Assembly: GCF_026340305.1 (NCBI RefSeq)
Contig: NZ_JAPEPI010000002.1
Span: 558,001 to 622,000, forward strand
Reading direction: 5' to 3'
From: Streptomyces sp. NBC_01381
GTDB taxonomy: Bacteria; Actinomycetota; Actinomycetes; Streptomycetales; Streptomycetaceae
Length of the DNA: 64,000 nucleotides
Of the stretch, positions 24,720-33,916 are shown piece after piece. The notes under the pieces were generated by a model, which saw nothing but the letters and a program-made list of their open reading frames with translations, did not search any database and was not told where the DNA came from. The position numbers and the translations under genes were made by a program. Position 1 is the first letter of the stretch. Each line of letters begins with the position of its first letter.

Positions 24720-27700
24720 GTGCCACCTCGTATCACCGACCCCGAGCAGCTCAAAGAGCTCCTCGGCATCCCGTTCACCCCGGAGCAGACGGCCTGCATC
24801 ACCGCGCCGCCCGCCCCGCAGGTGATCGTGGCCGGAGCCGGGTCGGGCAAGACGACGGTGATGGCGGCGCGCGTGGTCTGGCTGGTCGGCACCGGCCAGG
24901 TCGCCCCGGAGCAGGTCCTCGGCCTGACGTTCACCAACAAGGCGGCCGGTGAACTCGCCGAGCGGGTGCGCCAGGCGCTGATCAAGGCGGGGGTGACCGA
25001 CGCAGAGGCGCTCGACCCGGACAACCCTCCGGGCGAGCCGGTCATCTCCACGTACCACGCCTTCGCGGGCCGCCTCCTGACCGACCACGGGCTGCGCATA
25101 GGGCTCGAACCCACGGCCCGTCTCCTCGCCGACGCCACCCGCTTCCAGCTCGCCGCGCGCGTGCTGCGCGAGGCGCCGGGTCCGTATCCCGCGCTGACCC
25201 GCTCCTTCCCCGACCTCGTCAGCGACCTCCTCGCCCTCGACAGCGAGCTCGCGGAACATCTCGTACGGCCCGACAGGCTCCGCGCGTACGACACCGAACT
25301 GCTGCGCACCCTCCAGAGCGCCAAGCTCTCCAACGCGGACCTGCGCAAGGTGCCCGAGACGGCGGCGGCCCGGCTCGAGCTCGCCGAACTCGTCGGTCGC
25401 TACAGGGAGGCGAAGCGCTCCCGCGACCTCCTGGACTTCGGCGACCAGATCGCCCTCTCCGCGACGCTGGCCCGCACCCGCGCGGAGGTCGGCGAGATCC
25501 TGCGCGACGAGTTCCGGGTCGTCCTGCTCGACGAGTACCAGGACACGTCCGTGGCCCAGCGCATCCTCCTGGCAGGCCTCTTCGGAGGCGGCACCGGCCA
25601 TCCGGTGACGGCGGTCGGCGACCCCTGCCAGGCGATCTACGGCTGGCGCGGCGCGTCCGTGGCGAACCTGGACGACTTCCCCGAGCACTTCGCGTACGCC
25701 GACGGGCGCCCCGCCACGCGCCACGCGCTCAGCGAGAACCGCCGCAGCGGCGGCCGCCTCCTGGACCTCGCCAACGGCCTCGCTGAGCCGCTGCGCGCCA
25801 TGCACGCGGGCGTGGAGGCGCTGCGCCCCGCCCCCGGCGCCGAGCGCGACGGCGTGGTGCGCTGCGCCCTGCTGCGCACGCACGCCGAGGAGATCGACTG
25901 GATCGCCGACTCCATCGCCCACCTCGTGGGCACCGGCAAGGCCCCCGGCGAGATCGCCGTCCTGTGCCGCACCGCGACGGACTTCGCGCAGATCCAGGGC
26001 GCGCTGGTCGCCAGAGACATCCCCGTGGAGGTCGTCGGCCTCTCCGGGCTGCTTCACCTCCCCGAGGTCGCCGACCTCGTCGCCGTCTGCGAGGTGCTCC
26101 AGGACCCGGGTGCGAACGCCTCCCTGGTGCGCCTGCTCACGGGCCCGCGCTGGCGCATCGGCCCCCGCGACCTCGCCCTCCTGGGGCGCCGCGCGCGCCT
26201 TCTCGTACGCCATGGGCACGCGGCTCCGGACGACCCCGACAGCCGGCTCGCCGCGGCCGTCGAGGGGGTCGACCCGGCCGAGGTGATCTCGCTCGCGGAC
26301 GCGCTCGACACGTTCCTGGAGACGCCCCTGGACGACGACACGGGGGACGACGGGCTGCCTTTCTCGGCGGACGCGCGCGTGCGGTTCGCCCGCCTCGCCG
26401 CCGAACTGCGCGACCTGCGGCGCTCGTTGGCCGACCCGCTGATGGACGTACTGCACCGGGTGCTCGCCGTCACGGGCCTGGAGGTCGAACTCTCCGCGTC
26501 GCCGCACGCCCTTGCGGCCCGCCGCCGCGAGACGCTCTCGAACTTCCTGGACGTCGCCGCGTCCTTCGCCGCGAACGACAGCGGCGCGAGCCTGCTCGCC
26601 TTCCTCGCCTTCCTGCGCACGGCCGCCCAGTACGAGAAGGGCCTCGACAACGCCCTGCCCGGCGGCGAGAACACGGTCAAGGTGCTCACCGCCCACAAGT
26701 CCAAGGGCCTGGAGTGGGACGTCGTGGCCGTCCCCGGCCTGGTGACCGGCACGTTCCCCAGCACTCAGGGCCGCGAGAAGTGGACGGCCCAGGGCAAGGT
26801 CGTCCCGCATGCGCTGCGCGGCGACGCGGCGACCCTGCCCGACATCGAGGCGTGGGACTCCCGGTCCATGAAGGCCTTCCACGAGGACATGAAGGACCAC
26901 CAGCGCACCGAGGAGCTCCGCCTCGGCTACGTGACGTTCACCCGCCCCCGCTCCCTGCTCCTGGGCTCAGGCCACTGGTGGGGCCCTTCCCAGAAGAAGC
27001 CGCGCGGCCCCTCGGACTTCCTCCAGGCGCTCCACGACCACTGCGCTGCGGGCCACGGCGAGACCGAGGTGTGGGCCGACGAGCCGGAGGAGGGCGAGGA
27101 GAACCCCGCCCTGACGGAGGCGTCCGCCGAGCAGGCGTGGCCACTCCCGTTGGACGACGCGTCCCTGGAGCGCCGCAGGGCCGCCGCCCGGACGGTCCTC
27201 GACCACCTGGACCGCCTGACGAGCGACGAGACACCGGAGGCCGCCCACTCGCACGAGTCGGCCCACCCCTCCGCGTACGACGAGGCACCCCCGGCACAGG
27301 ACCCGGACTGGCCGCCGCCGCCCGAGGACGACGAACCTCCTTACGAAGAGGCCGACTTCCCGGACGTCGCCCCGGAGGACTGGGACGCCCTGCCCCAGGA
27401 ACGCCCGACGGTGCCCCGCCCCGCGGACTCGCACCGGGCGGCCGTCCCGCACCAGGCCTCCGCGCCCGACGCGCGCCCGCACCTGACCGAGGCCACCCAG
27501 GAGCGGACCCGGCTCACCCCGGAGGAGGCCCGCACGCTCGCCTCCTGGGACCGGGACCTGGACGCGCTGACCGGCGAGCTCCTGCGCACCCGCGCTGCCA
27601 TCAGGGACATCCCCGTGCCGGCCTCGCTCACCGCGTCCGAGGTGCTGCGCCTGGCCGCCGACCCGGAGGGCTTCGCACAGGAGCTCGCGCGGCCCATGCC

Positions 27701-28274
27701 CCGGCCGCCGCAGCCGGCGGCCCGCCGCGGCACCCGCTTCCACGCCTGGATGGAGACGCGCTTCGAAGAGCTCCGGCTCCCGCTGCTCGGCCCGGAGGAC
27801 CTGCCGGGCGGAGCCCCCGGAGAGGCCGAGATCGCCGACGAGCGCGACCTGGCAGCCCTCAAGGAGGCCTTCGAGCGCACCGAGTACGCCCACCGCACCC
27901 CGCACCGCGTCGAGGTGCCCTTCCAGCTGGCGATCGCGGGCCGGGTCGTCCGCGGCCGCATCGACGCGGTCTACAAGGAGGTCGACGGCGACGACGTGAC
28001 GTACGAGATCGTCGACTGGAAGACCAGCAGGACCCGCACCGCCGACCCCCTGCAGCTCGCCGTCTACCGCCTCGCCTGGGCCGAGCAGCACGACGTGCCC
28101 CCGGAGTCCGTGAAGGCGACGTTCCTCTACGTCCGCAGCGGAGAGACGTCCCGGCCTGCCGGCCTCCCCGGACGGGCGGAGCTGGAGCGGATCCTCCTGG
28201 AGGAGCCGGGCGGGCAATCGGGTGAGCAGCGGAGTGACGAACCACCGGACGAGCCGGTCACGGTGGGCGGCTAG
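24720..28274 (+). CDS. adnB: AdnB-type helicase–nuclease subunit
   Basis: The GTG at 24720 is chosen because it follows the -10 hexamer and lies outside the hairpin that covers the TTG at 24690. The 1184-residue protein has GAGSGKTT (Lys44), LLDEYQDTSVAQ, DPCQAIYGWRGAS and the RecB-type nuclease motif IVDWKTSRT (Asp1099, Lys1101) with LQLAVYRLAW. Unlike its partner it lacks the terminal cysteine cluster. An acidic, Pro-rich disordered insert (~810–930) separates helicase and nuclease. It should pair with AdnA as the two-motor, two-nuclease resection machine. The stop codon is shared with the promoter of the next gene. Confidence 0.9.
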   Translation: MPPRITDPEQLKELLGIPFTPEQTACITAPPAPQVIVAGAGSGKTTVMAARVVWLVGTGQVAPEQVLGLTFTNKAAGELAERVRQALIKAGVTDAEALDPDNPPGEPVISTYHAFAGRLLTDHGLRIGLEPTARLLADATRFQLAARVLREAPGPYPALTRSFPDLVSDLLALDSELAEHLVRPDRLRAYDTELLRTLQSAKLSNADLRKVPETAAARLELAELVGRYREAKRSRDLLDFGDQIALSATLARTRAEVGEILRDEFRVVLLDEYQDTSVAQRILLAGLFGGGTGHPVTAVGDPCQAIYGWRGASVANLDDFPEHFAYADGRPATRHALSENRRSGGRLLDLANGLAEPLRAMHAGVEALRPAPGAERDGVVRCALLRTHAEEIDWIADSIAHLVGTGKAPGEIAVLCRTATDFAQIQGALVARDIPVEVVGLSGLLHLPEVADLVAVCEVLQDPGANASLVRLLTGPRWRIGPRDLALLGRRARLLVRHGHAAPDDPDSRLAAAVEGVDPAEVISLADALDTFLETPLDDDTGDDGLPFSADARVRFARLAAELRDLRRSLADPLMDVLHRVLAVTGLEVELSASPHALAARRRETLSNFLDVAASFAANDSGASLLAFLAFLRTAAQYEKGLDNALPGGENTVKVLTAHKSKGLEWDVVAVPGLVTGTFPSTQGREKWTAQGKVVPHALRGDAATLPDIEAWDSRSMKAFHEDMKDHQRTEELRLGYVTFTRPRSLLLGSGHWWGPSQKKPRGPSDFLQALHDHCAAGHGETEVWADEPEEGEENPALTEASAEQAWPLPLDDASLERRRAAARTVLDHLDRLTSDETPEAAHSHESAHPSAYDEAPPAQDPDWPPPPEDDEPPYEEADFPDVAPEDWDALPQERPTVPRPADSHRAAVPHQASAPDARPHLTEATQERTRLTPEEARTLASWDRDLDALTGELLRTRAAIRDIPVPASLTASEVLRLAADPEGFAQELARPMPRPPQPAARRGTRFHAWMETRFEELRLPLLGPEDLPGGAPGEAEIADERDLAALKEAFERTEYAHRTPHRVEVPFQLAIAGRVVRGRIDAVYKEVDGDDVTYEIVDWKTSRTRTADPLQLAVYRLAWAEQHDVPPESVKATFLYVRSGETSRPAGLPGRAELERILLEEPGGQSGEQRSDEPPDEPVTVGG

Positions 28275-28277
28275 GCT
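28272..28277 (+). promoter_or_regulatory. -10 element for the leaderless M20 peptidase gene, overlapping the adnB stop
   Basis: TAGGCT, whose first three bases are the adnB stop codon, lies 7 nt before the ATG at 28285. Confidence 0.5.
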
Positions 28278-28284
28278 CGTGACC

Positions 28285-29715
28285 ATGAGCAAGCCCGTTG
28301 ACAGCGAGGTCAGCGACGTCAGTGGCGTCAGCGTGGTCCGTACGTATGTCCAGAACCACCGCGCCGCGTTCCTCGACGACCTTGCCGAATGGCTGCGCAT
28401 CCCGTCCGTGTCGGCCCAGCCCGACCACGCCGGGGACGTGCGGCGCAGTGCCGACTGGCTGGCGGCCAAGCTGAAGGAGACCGGCTTCCCGACCGCCGAG
28501 GTCTGGCAGACGGCCGGTGCCCCCGCCGTCTTCGCCGAGTGGCCGTCGGACGACCCCCAGGCCCCCACCGTCCTCGTCTACGGCCACCACGACGTGCAGC
28601 CCGCGGCCCGCGAGGACGGCTGGCACACCGACCCCTTCGAACCGGTCGTCCAGGGAAACCGCCTCTACGCGCGGGGTGCCGCCGACGACAAGGGGCAGGT
28701 GTTCTTCCACACACTCGGCGTCCGCGCCCACCTCGCCGCCACCGGCCGCACCGCCCCCGCCGTGAACCTGAAGCTCCTGATCGAGGGCGAGGAGGAGTCG
28801 GGCTCACCGAACTTCCGCGCGCTGATCGAGGACCAGAAGGCCCGCATCGCGGCCGACGCCGTGATCGTCTCGGACACGGGCATGTGGGCGGAGAACACCC
28901 CCACGGTCTGCACCGGCATGCGCGGCCTCGCCGACTGCGAGATCGAGCTGCACGGCCCCGACCAGGACATCCACTCCGGTTCCTTCGGCGGCGCCGTCCC
29001 GAACCCGGCGACCGCGGCCGCCCGCCTCGTCGCCGCCCTGCACGACGAGCACGCGCGCGTGGCGGTACCGGGCTTCTACGAAGGCATCGTCGAACTCACC
29101 GACCGCGAGCGCGAACTCTTCGCCGAGCTGCCCTTCGACGAAGAGCGCTGGCTGCGTACGGCCAAGTCACGAGCCACCCACGGAGAAGCGGGCCACACCA
29201 CCCTGGAGCGCATCTGGGCCCGCCCCACCGCCGAGGTCAACGGCATCGGCGGCGGCTACCAAGGAGCGGGCGGCAAGACGATCATCCCGTCGTCCGCCCT
29301 CCTGAAGCTCTCCTTCCGGCTGGTGGCGGGCCAGGACCCGGACCGCATCGAAGAGGCCGTGCGCACCTGGGTCGGCGACCAGCTGCCGGCCGGAATCAGC
29401 CACACGATCACCTTCGGCGCCGCCACGCGCCCGTGCCTCACGCCGCTCGACCACCCTGCCCTGCAGTCCGTCGTACGGGCGATGGGACAGGCCTTCGAGC
29501 AGCCGATCCGCTTCACCCGAGAGGGCGGTTCGGGACCGGCGGCCGATCTCCAGGACGTGCTTGACGCACCCGTGCTCTTCCTGGGCATCTCCGTCCCGTC
29601 GGACGGCTGGCACGCGCCGAACGAGAAGGTCGAGCTCGATCTGCTGCTCAAGGGAGTCGAGACGACGGCCTACCTGTGGGGCGATCTCGCCGAGCACTGG
29701 CGCGATGCACACTGA
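28285..29715 (+). CDS. M20 family zinc dipeptidase
   Basis: 476 residues with the two-zinc M20 signature in order: VYGHHDVQPA (first His ligand), RGAADDKGQ (bridging Asp), EGEEESGS (general base and ligand Glu), SDTGMW (Asp ligand), a dimerisation lid, and a C-terminal region carrying the last His. It belongs to the dipeptidase/succinyl-diaminopimelate-desuccinylase-like group (M20/M25/M40) and should be cytosolic. Eleven nt after adnB and probably leaderless, it may also be read through from adnB. The exact peptide substrate is not evident. Confidence 0.92.
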   Translation: MSKPVDSEVSDVSGVSVVRTYVQNHRAAFLDDLAEWLRIPSVSAQPDHAGDVRRSADWLAAKLKETGFPTAEVWQTAGAPAVFAEWPSDDPQAPTVLVYGHHDVQPAAREDGWHTDPFEPVVQGNRLYARGAADDKGQVFFHTLGVRAHLAATGRTAPAVNLKLLIEGEEESGSPNFRALIEDQKARIAADAVIVSDTGMWAENTPTVCTGMRGLADCEIELHGPDQDIHSGSFGGAVPNPATAAARLVAALHDEHARVAVPGFYEGIVELTDRERELFAELPFDEERWLRTAKSRATHGEAGHTTLERIWARPTAEVNGIGGGYQGAGGKTIIPSSALLKLSFRLVAGQDPDRIEEAVRTWVGDQLPAGISHTITFGAATRPCLTPLDHPALQSVVRAMGQAFEQPIRFTREGGSGPAADLQDVLDAPVLFLGISVPSDGWHAPNEKVELDLLLKGVETTAYLWGDLAEHWRDAH

Positions 29716-29766
29716 ACTCACCGCCCTGCTGAATCAACCGTTCCATCGGGGGAGTTGGAAGCACCT

Positions 29767-30714
29767 GTGACCACCTGGACCGACCGCACCGCAGACCGTC
29801 CCGTCTCGCTCACCGCACCGAGCGGCATCGATCGCGCGGCCCACCACCGCCTCGACGAGGCCTGGCTGGCCGCCGCCTGGAGCCACCCGACGACTCGGGT
29901 CTTCGTGGTCTCCGGCGGCCAGGTGCTCATCGACGAGACCCCCGAGGGCAACACCGAACTGGTGATGACCCCGTCCTTCGAGGCGCCCCTCACCGAGGCG
30001 CACCGCTACTTCCTGGGCACGGACGACGACGGCGTCAGTTACTTCGCGCTCCAGAAGGACTCCCTGCCGGGCCGCATGGACCAGCAGGCGCGCCCCGCGG
30101 GCCTGCGCGAGGCGGGCCTGCTCCTGTCGCCCCGCGACGCGGGCCTGATGGTGCACGCGGTCGCCCTGGAGAACTGGCAGCGCCTGCACCGCTTCTGCTC
30201 GCGCTGCGGCGAGCGCACCGTCATCGCGGCGGCGGGCCACATCCGCCGCTGCCAGGCATGTGGCGCCGAGCACTACCCGCGCACGGACCCGGCAGTGATC
30301 ATGCTGGTGACGGACGACGAGGACCGCGCGCTCCTGGGCCGCCAGGTGCACTGGCCCGAAGGCCGGTTCTCGACCCTCGCGGGCTTCGTCGAGCCGGGCG
30401 AGTCCATCGAGACGTCGGTGCGGCGCGAGGTCTTCGAGGAGGCAGGCGTCACCGTCGGCGACGTCGAGTACGTCGCCAGCCAGCCCTGGCCCTTCCCGTC
30501 CAGCCTGATGCTGGGCTTCATGGCGAGCGCCACGTCGTACGAGATCAACGTGGACGGCGAGGAGATCTCCGAGGCCCGCTGGTTCTCCCGGGAAGACCTG
30601 CGGGCCGCATTCGAGTCCGGGGAGGTCCTGCCTCCCTACGGGATCTCGATTGCGGCCCGACTGATCGAGCTCTGGTACGGAAAGCCCCTGCCGAGGCCGG
30701 GCACCGTCGGCTAG
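29767..30714 (+). CDS. nudC: NAD(+) diphosphatase NudC
   Basis: GTG 29767 has GGAAG at spacing about 7; a TTG at 29755 is less likely. The 315-residue protein carries the zinc ribbon CSRCGERT...CQACGAEH, the Nudix box GFVEPGESIETSVRREVFEE, and the NudC-specific SQPWPFPSS. NudC hydrolyses NAD(H) to NMN and AMP and removes NAD caps from RNA. The gene is convergent with the mycoredoxin gene, with only four bases between the stops. Confidence 0.95.
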   Translation: MTTWTDRTADRPVSLTAPSGIDRAAHHRLDEAWLAAAWSHPTTRVFVVSGGQVLIDETPEGNTELVMTPSFEAPLTEAHRYFLGTDDDGVSYFALQKDSLPGRMDQQARPAGLREAGLLLSPRDAGLMVHAVALENWQRLHRFCSRCGERTVIAAAGHIRRCQACGAEHYPRTDPAVIMLVTDDEDRALLGRQVHWPEGRFSTLAGFVEPGESIETSVRREVFEEAGVTVGDVEYVASQPWPFPSSLMLGFMASATSYEINVDGEEISEARWFSREDLRAAFESGEVLPPYGISIAARLIELWYGKPLPRPGTVG

Positions 30715-30718
30715 TCGC

Positions 30719-30961
30719 TCAGGCGGCCAGCTTCTGCTTGACCTGCGCAAGCGACGGGTTCGTCAGCGTCGAGCCGTCCGGGAAGAGAACGGTGGGAACC
30801 GTCTGGTTTCCGCCGTTCGCCTTCTCGACGAAGGTCGCGGAATCCGGGTCGTGCTCAATGTTGATCTCGTTGTACGTGATGCCCTCGCGGTCCATCTGGC
30901 CCTTGAGCCGGCGGCAGTAGCCGCACCACGTGGTGCTGTACATCGTCACAGTGCCCGGCAT
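30719..30961 (-). CDS. mrx1: Mycoredoxin (glutaredoxin-like, Mrx1)
   Basis: The ATG at 30961 has AAGGAG at spacing 8. The 80-residue thioredoxin-fold protein has the active site TTWCGYC, the cis-Pro TVPT, and NPSLAQV near the end, matching actinobacterial mycoredoxin-1. It reduces mixed disulfides with mycothiol. The neighbourhood (nudC, uvrD2, wblC) is the same as in mycobacteria and fits a redox and antibiotic stress role, since WblC/WhiB7 also controls thiol homeostasis. Confidence 0.92.
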   Translation of the reverse strand: MPGTVTMYSTTWCGYCRRLKGQMDREGITYNEINIEHDPDSATFVEKANGGNQTVPTVLFPDGSTLTNPSLAQVKQKLAA

Positions 30962-31098
30962 GTTCTCGCGCTCCTTTGTTGCTCGGGGTGCGTCATCGCA
31001 ATGACCTGAACGTACGTGACCCGGCCACCATTCCCGCATTAGTACGACTGCGTACGCCTCCCTGTGGACAACCGGCTCACCCGCCCCCGCCGACCTGG

Positions 31099-31104
31099 CA
31101 GCAT
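31099..31104 (+). promoter_or_regulatory. -10-like element for uvrD2
   Basis: CAGCAT lies 6 nt before GTG 31111, with no Shine–Dalgarno between, which suggests a leaderless transcript. The hexamer is weaker than TAnnnT. Confidence 0.4.
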
Positions 31105-31110
31105 GGCGGG

Positions 31111-33321
31111 GTGACATCAGCAACGCACTCCACCCTCTTCCCGCAGGTCCCGGACTCTGCCGACGCGGTGCTCGCCGGGCTCGACCCGGAGCAGCGCGAG
31201 GTGGCGACCGCCCTGCACGGGCCGGTGTGTGTCCTGGCGGGAGCGGGCACCGGCAAGACCCGCGCGATCACCCACCGGATCGCCTACGGCGTGCGGGCGG
31301 GCATCCTCCAGCCCGCCAGTGTGCTGGCCGTCACGTTCACCAACCGCGCCGCGGGCGAGATGCGCGGCCGCCTCCGCCAGCTCGGCGCCTCCGGCGTCCA
31401 GGCGCGCACCTTCCACTCCGCGGCCCTGCGTCAGCTCCAGTTCTTCTGGCCGAAAGCAGTCGGTGGCCAGCTGCCCCGGATCGTCGACCGCAAGATCAAG
31501 CTCGTCGCGGACGCGGCCGCCGCCTGCCGCATCCGCCTGGACCGCAACGAACTGCGCGATGTGACGAGCGAGATCGAATGGTCCAAGGTCACCCAGACCG
31601 TGCCCGCCGACTATGTCGCGGCGGCCGCGAAGTCGGGCCGCCTCATCCCCCGGGACGCGGCGGAGATCGCCCAGCTCTATGCCGCGTACGAGGACCTCAA
31701 GCGCGACCGCGCGGTCATCGACTTCGAGGACGTCCTGCTCCTGGCCGTCGGCATCCTCCAGGACCGGCACGACATCGCCGACCAGGTCCGCGCCCAGTAC
31801 CAGCACTTCGTGGTCGACGAGTACCAGGACGTCAGCCCGCTCCAGCAGCGCCTCCTGGAGCTGTGGCTCGGCGACCGCGACAGCCTCTGCGTCGTCGGCG
31901 ACGCCAGCCAGACGATCTACTCCTTCACCGGCGCGACCCCCGACCACCTGCTGAACTTCCGCACCCGCCACCCCGGGGCGACGGTCGTCAAGCTCGTCCG
32001 TGACTACCGCTCCACACCCCAGGTGGTCCACCTCGCCAACGGCCTGCTCTCCCAGGCCCGCGGCCGCGCCGCCGACCACCGCCTCGAACTGATCTCGCAG
32101 CGCGACGCCGGAGCCGAACCGGTCTACACGGAGTACGCGGACGAGCCCGCCGAGGCCGAGGGCGCGGCCCGCCGCATCCGCGCCCTGCTCGCCGACGGCG
32201 TCCCGGCGAGCGAGATCGCGGTCCTCTTCCGCACGAACTCCCAGTCCGAGATCTACGAACAGGCGCTGGCCGACGCGGGCGTGCCCTACCAGCTGCGCGG
32301 CGCCGAGCGGTTCTTCGAGCGCACCGAGGTCCGCGAGGCGGGCGCTGCCCTGCGCGGAGCGGCCCGCTTCGGGGGGAACGACTCGCTCCTGGACGACGTC
32401 GTCGACCTGCCGTCGCAGGTGCGGGCCGTCCTGTCCACGAAGGGCTGGACGACCCAGCCCCCGGCCGGCTCCGGCGCGGCCCGTGACCGCTGGGAGTCCC
32501 TGGCGGCCCTTGTGCGCCTGGCCGAGGACTTCGTGCGGGCCAAGCCCGAGGCGACCCTCTCCGACCTCGTGGCGGAGCTCGACGAGCGCGCGGCCGCCCA
32601 GCACGCGCCCACCGTGCAGGGCGTCACCCTCGCCTCGCTGCACGCGGCCAAGGGCCTGGAGTGGGACGCCGTCTTCCTGGTCGGTCTCGCCGAGGGCATG
32701 ATGCCGATCACGTACGCCAAGACCGATGAACAGATCGAGGAGGAGCGCCGTCTGCTCTACGTGGGCGTCACCCGGGCCCGCCTCCACCTCTCCCTGTCCT
32801 GGGCCCTTTCCCGCTCGCCCGGCGGCCGCCCCAACCGCCGGCCGAGCCGCTTCCTCGACGGACTGCGTCCGGGCTCCGGCGCGGGCGCCGGAGCCCGGGC
32901 CGCCGGCGGCGGACCCGGCGGGGTGGAGCGCGGCAGCTCCGCCGAGGGGAGCGGCGGCGGCGCCCGGAGCCGTCGGCGCACCAGCAGGACGCCGGCCCGG
33001 TGCCGGGTCTGTGGACGGTCCCTGACCGACGCGGGCGAGATGAAGCTCATGCGGTGCGAGGACTGTCCGTCCGACATGGACGAGGGGCTCTACGAACGGT
33101 TGCGGGAGTGGCGCGCGGGCCAGGCGAGGCAGCTGGGACAGCCCGCGTACTGCGTCTTCACGGACAAGACCTTGATCGCCATCGCGGAGGCCGAGCCGGA
33201 CGACGAGGGCGAGTTGGCCCGGATCCCCGGCGTCGGCGTCCGTAAGTTTCATCGCTTCGGCGCCGACGTCCTCGCCATCTGTGCAGGTCAAGAGCCTGTA
33301 AGGGGCGCCGATGAGAACTGA
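31111..33321 (+). CDS. uvrD2: ATP-dependent DNA helicase UvrD2
   Basis: The GTG at 31111 begins the conserved protein; the frame upstream encodes no recognisable sequence. The 736-residue SF1A helicase has GAGTGKT (Lys49), VVDEYQDVSPLQQ, GDASQTIYSFTGA and GLEWDAVFLVGL. After a Gly/Arg-rich linker comes a tetracysteine zinc module (CRVC...CEDC) and an HRDC domain. This tail distinguishes actinobacterial UvrD2 from UvrD1/PcrA. It works as a 3'–5' helicase in DNA metabolism and is essential in mycobacteria. Confidence 0.94.
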   Translation: MTSATHSTLFPQVPDSADAVLAGLDPEQREVATALHGPVCVLAGAGTGKTRAITHRIAYGVRAGILQPASVLAVTFTNRAAGEMRGRLRQLGASGVQARTFHSAALRQLQFFWPKAVGGQLPRIVDRKIKLVADAAAACRIRLDRNELRDVTSEIEWSKVTQTVPADYVAAAAKSGRLIPRDAAEIAQLYAAYEDLKRDRAVIDFEDVLLLAVGILQDRHDIADQVRAQYQHFVVDEYQDVSPLQQRLLELWLGDRDSLCVVGDASQTIYSFTGATPDHLLNFRTRHPGATVVKLVRDYRSTPQVVHLANGLLSQARGRAADHRLELISQRDAGAEPVYTEYADEPAEAEGAARRIRALLADGVPASEIAVLFRTNSQSEIYEQALADAGVPYQLRGAERFFERTEVREAGAALRGAARFGGNDSLLDDVVDLPSQVRAVLSTKGWTTQPPAGSGAARDRWESLAALVRLAEDFVRAKPEATLSDLVAELDERAAAQHAPTVQGVTLASLHAAKGLEWDAVFLVGLAEGMMPITYAKTDEQIEEERRLLYVGVTRARLHLSLSWALSRSPGGRPNRRPSRFLDGLRPGSGAGAGARAAGGGPGGVERGSSAEGSGGGARSRRRTSRTPARCRVCGRSLTDAGEMKLMRCEDCPSDMDEGLYERLREWRAGQARQLGQPAYCVFTDKTLIAIAEAEPDDEGELARIPGVGVRKFHRFGADVLAICAGQEPVRGADEN

Positions 33322-33344
33322 TTCAAACTCGTCGAAAAAATAGT

Positions 33345-33374
33345 TTGCGCATGCGCAAGGAAGACCCATAGGTT
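33345..33374 (+). promoter_or_regulatory. wblC promoter with AT-rich WblC-type upstream element
   Basis: TTGCGC (33345–33350), 18-bp spacer, TAGGTT (33369–33374). Directly upstream lies GAAAAAATAGT, the only strong A/T run in this part of the window. WhiB7/WblC proteins bind A/T sequence just upstream of -35 through their AT-hook, so this looks like the autoregulated promoter. The -35 lies in a 14-bp perfect palindrome, TTGCGCATGCGCAA (33345–33358). Confidence 0.65.
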
Positions 33375-33379
33375 CTTAA

Positions 33380-33419
33380 GCACGGGAACGGCGGCTTCTC
33401 CGAAGCCCTCGCCCCGTGC
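33380..33419 (+). promoter_or_regulatory. 5' hairpin of the wblC leader
   Basis: GCACGGG (33380–33386) pairs with CCCGTGC (33413–33419), enclosing a second stem GGCTTC/GAAGCC. It would be at the very 5' end of the transcript and may stabilise the leader. Confidence 0.55.
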
Positions 33420-33484
33420 TGTACTTAATAGCCCGCAGGATCGGTTTCGGTCGATCCCATAGACGCCGAGAGGAGGCGATTCCA

Positions 33485-33850
33485 GTGATCAGCATCAACC
33501 AGAGCTTCATCAGCACCGCGAAAATGACCGATCGCTCGGTCGTCGCTTCCTGCCCGCTCGGCTTCTCGAACCTGGGCACCGGTCTGTCCGGTGGCATCGT
33601 TGCCGCCGCCGTCCGTCCGGAGTCCTCTGTCCTGCCTCTGTCCCTCCCGCGCACCGCTCTCAACGTTCTTCCGATGCGTGAGGTCAATGAAGGCAGCGAG
33701 CGAGCGACCAAGGCACCGGAAGCAGTAGCGACGGCACAGGCGCAGACCTATGCCTTTGCCGCAGCCGGTGCCGGAGCCAAGAAGCAGACGACGCACCACC
33801 ACACGATGTGGGCCTTCCGTGGGCTCGAACCCTGGAGTGATCCAGTCTGA
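33485..33850 (+). CDS. wblC upstream ORF (leader peptide, 121 residues)
   Basis: GTG 33485 has an excellent ribosome-binding site (AGGAGG at 33471–33476, spacing 8). The 121-residue product has no recognised domain; it ends with a His/Trp-rich tail containing HHHTMWAFRGLEPW. Its stop codon lies inside a small hairpin and an intrinsic terminator follows 25 nt later, before wblC. In whiB7/wblC genes, ribosome stalling on an upstream ORF is known to relieve transcription attenuation. I read this ORF as that sensor. Whether its long N-terminal part matters, or only the last codons, cannot be told from the sequence. Confidence 0.7.
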   Translation: MISINQSFISTAKMTDRSVVASCPLGFSNLGTGLSGGIVAAAVRPESSVLPLSLPRTALNVLPMREVNEGSERATKAPEAVATAQAQTYAFAAAGAGAKKQTTHHHTMWAFRGLEPWSDPV

Positions 33851-33863
33851 TCCTCGATCAGAC
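33845..33863 (+). promoter_or_regulatory. 8-bp hairpin over the uORF stop codon
   Basis: GTCTGATC (33845–33852) pairs perfectly with GATCAGAC (33856–33863) around CTC and includes the uORF TGA. A ribosome terminating at or stalled near the stop would keep it open. Confidence 0.6.
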
Positions 33864-33874
33864 CGGCGCCTTCA

Positions 33875-33916
33875 GGGCCGCGGAACCCCACCCGGGATCC
33901 GCGGCCCTTCTGTTTT
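33875..33916 (+). terminator. Intrinsic terminator/attenuator upstream of wblC
   Basis: GGGCCGCGGA (33875–33884) pairs with TCCGCGGCCC (33898–33907), followed by TTCTGTTTT. It sits between the uORF and wblC, so full transcription of wblC requires read-through. The T-rich segment can also pair with AAAACAG at 33921–33927. Confidence 0.8.

Noticed and set aside
24693..26900. A 735-codon minus-strand frame opposite adnB, and similar frames opposite the importer ATPase (4898–6727) and the opine-type binder (1525–3207)
   Set aside because: All are antisense shadows with biased composition and no recognisable motifs.
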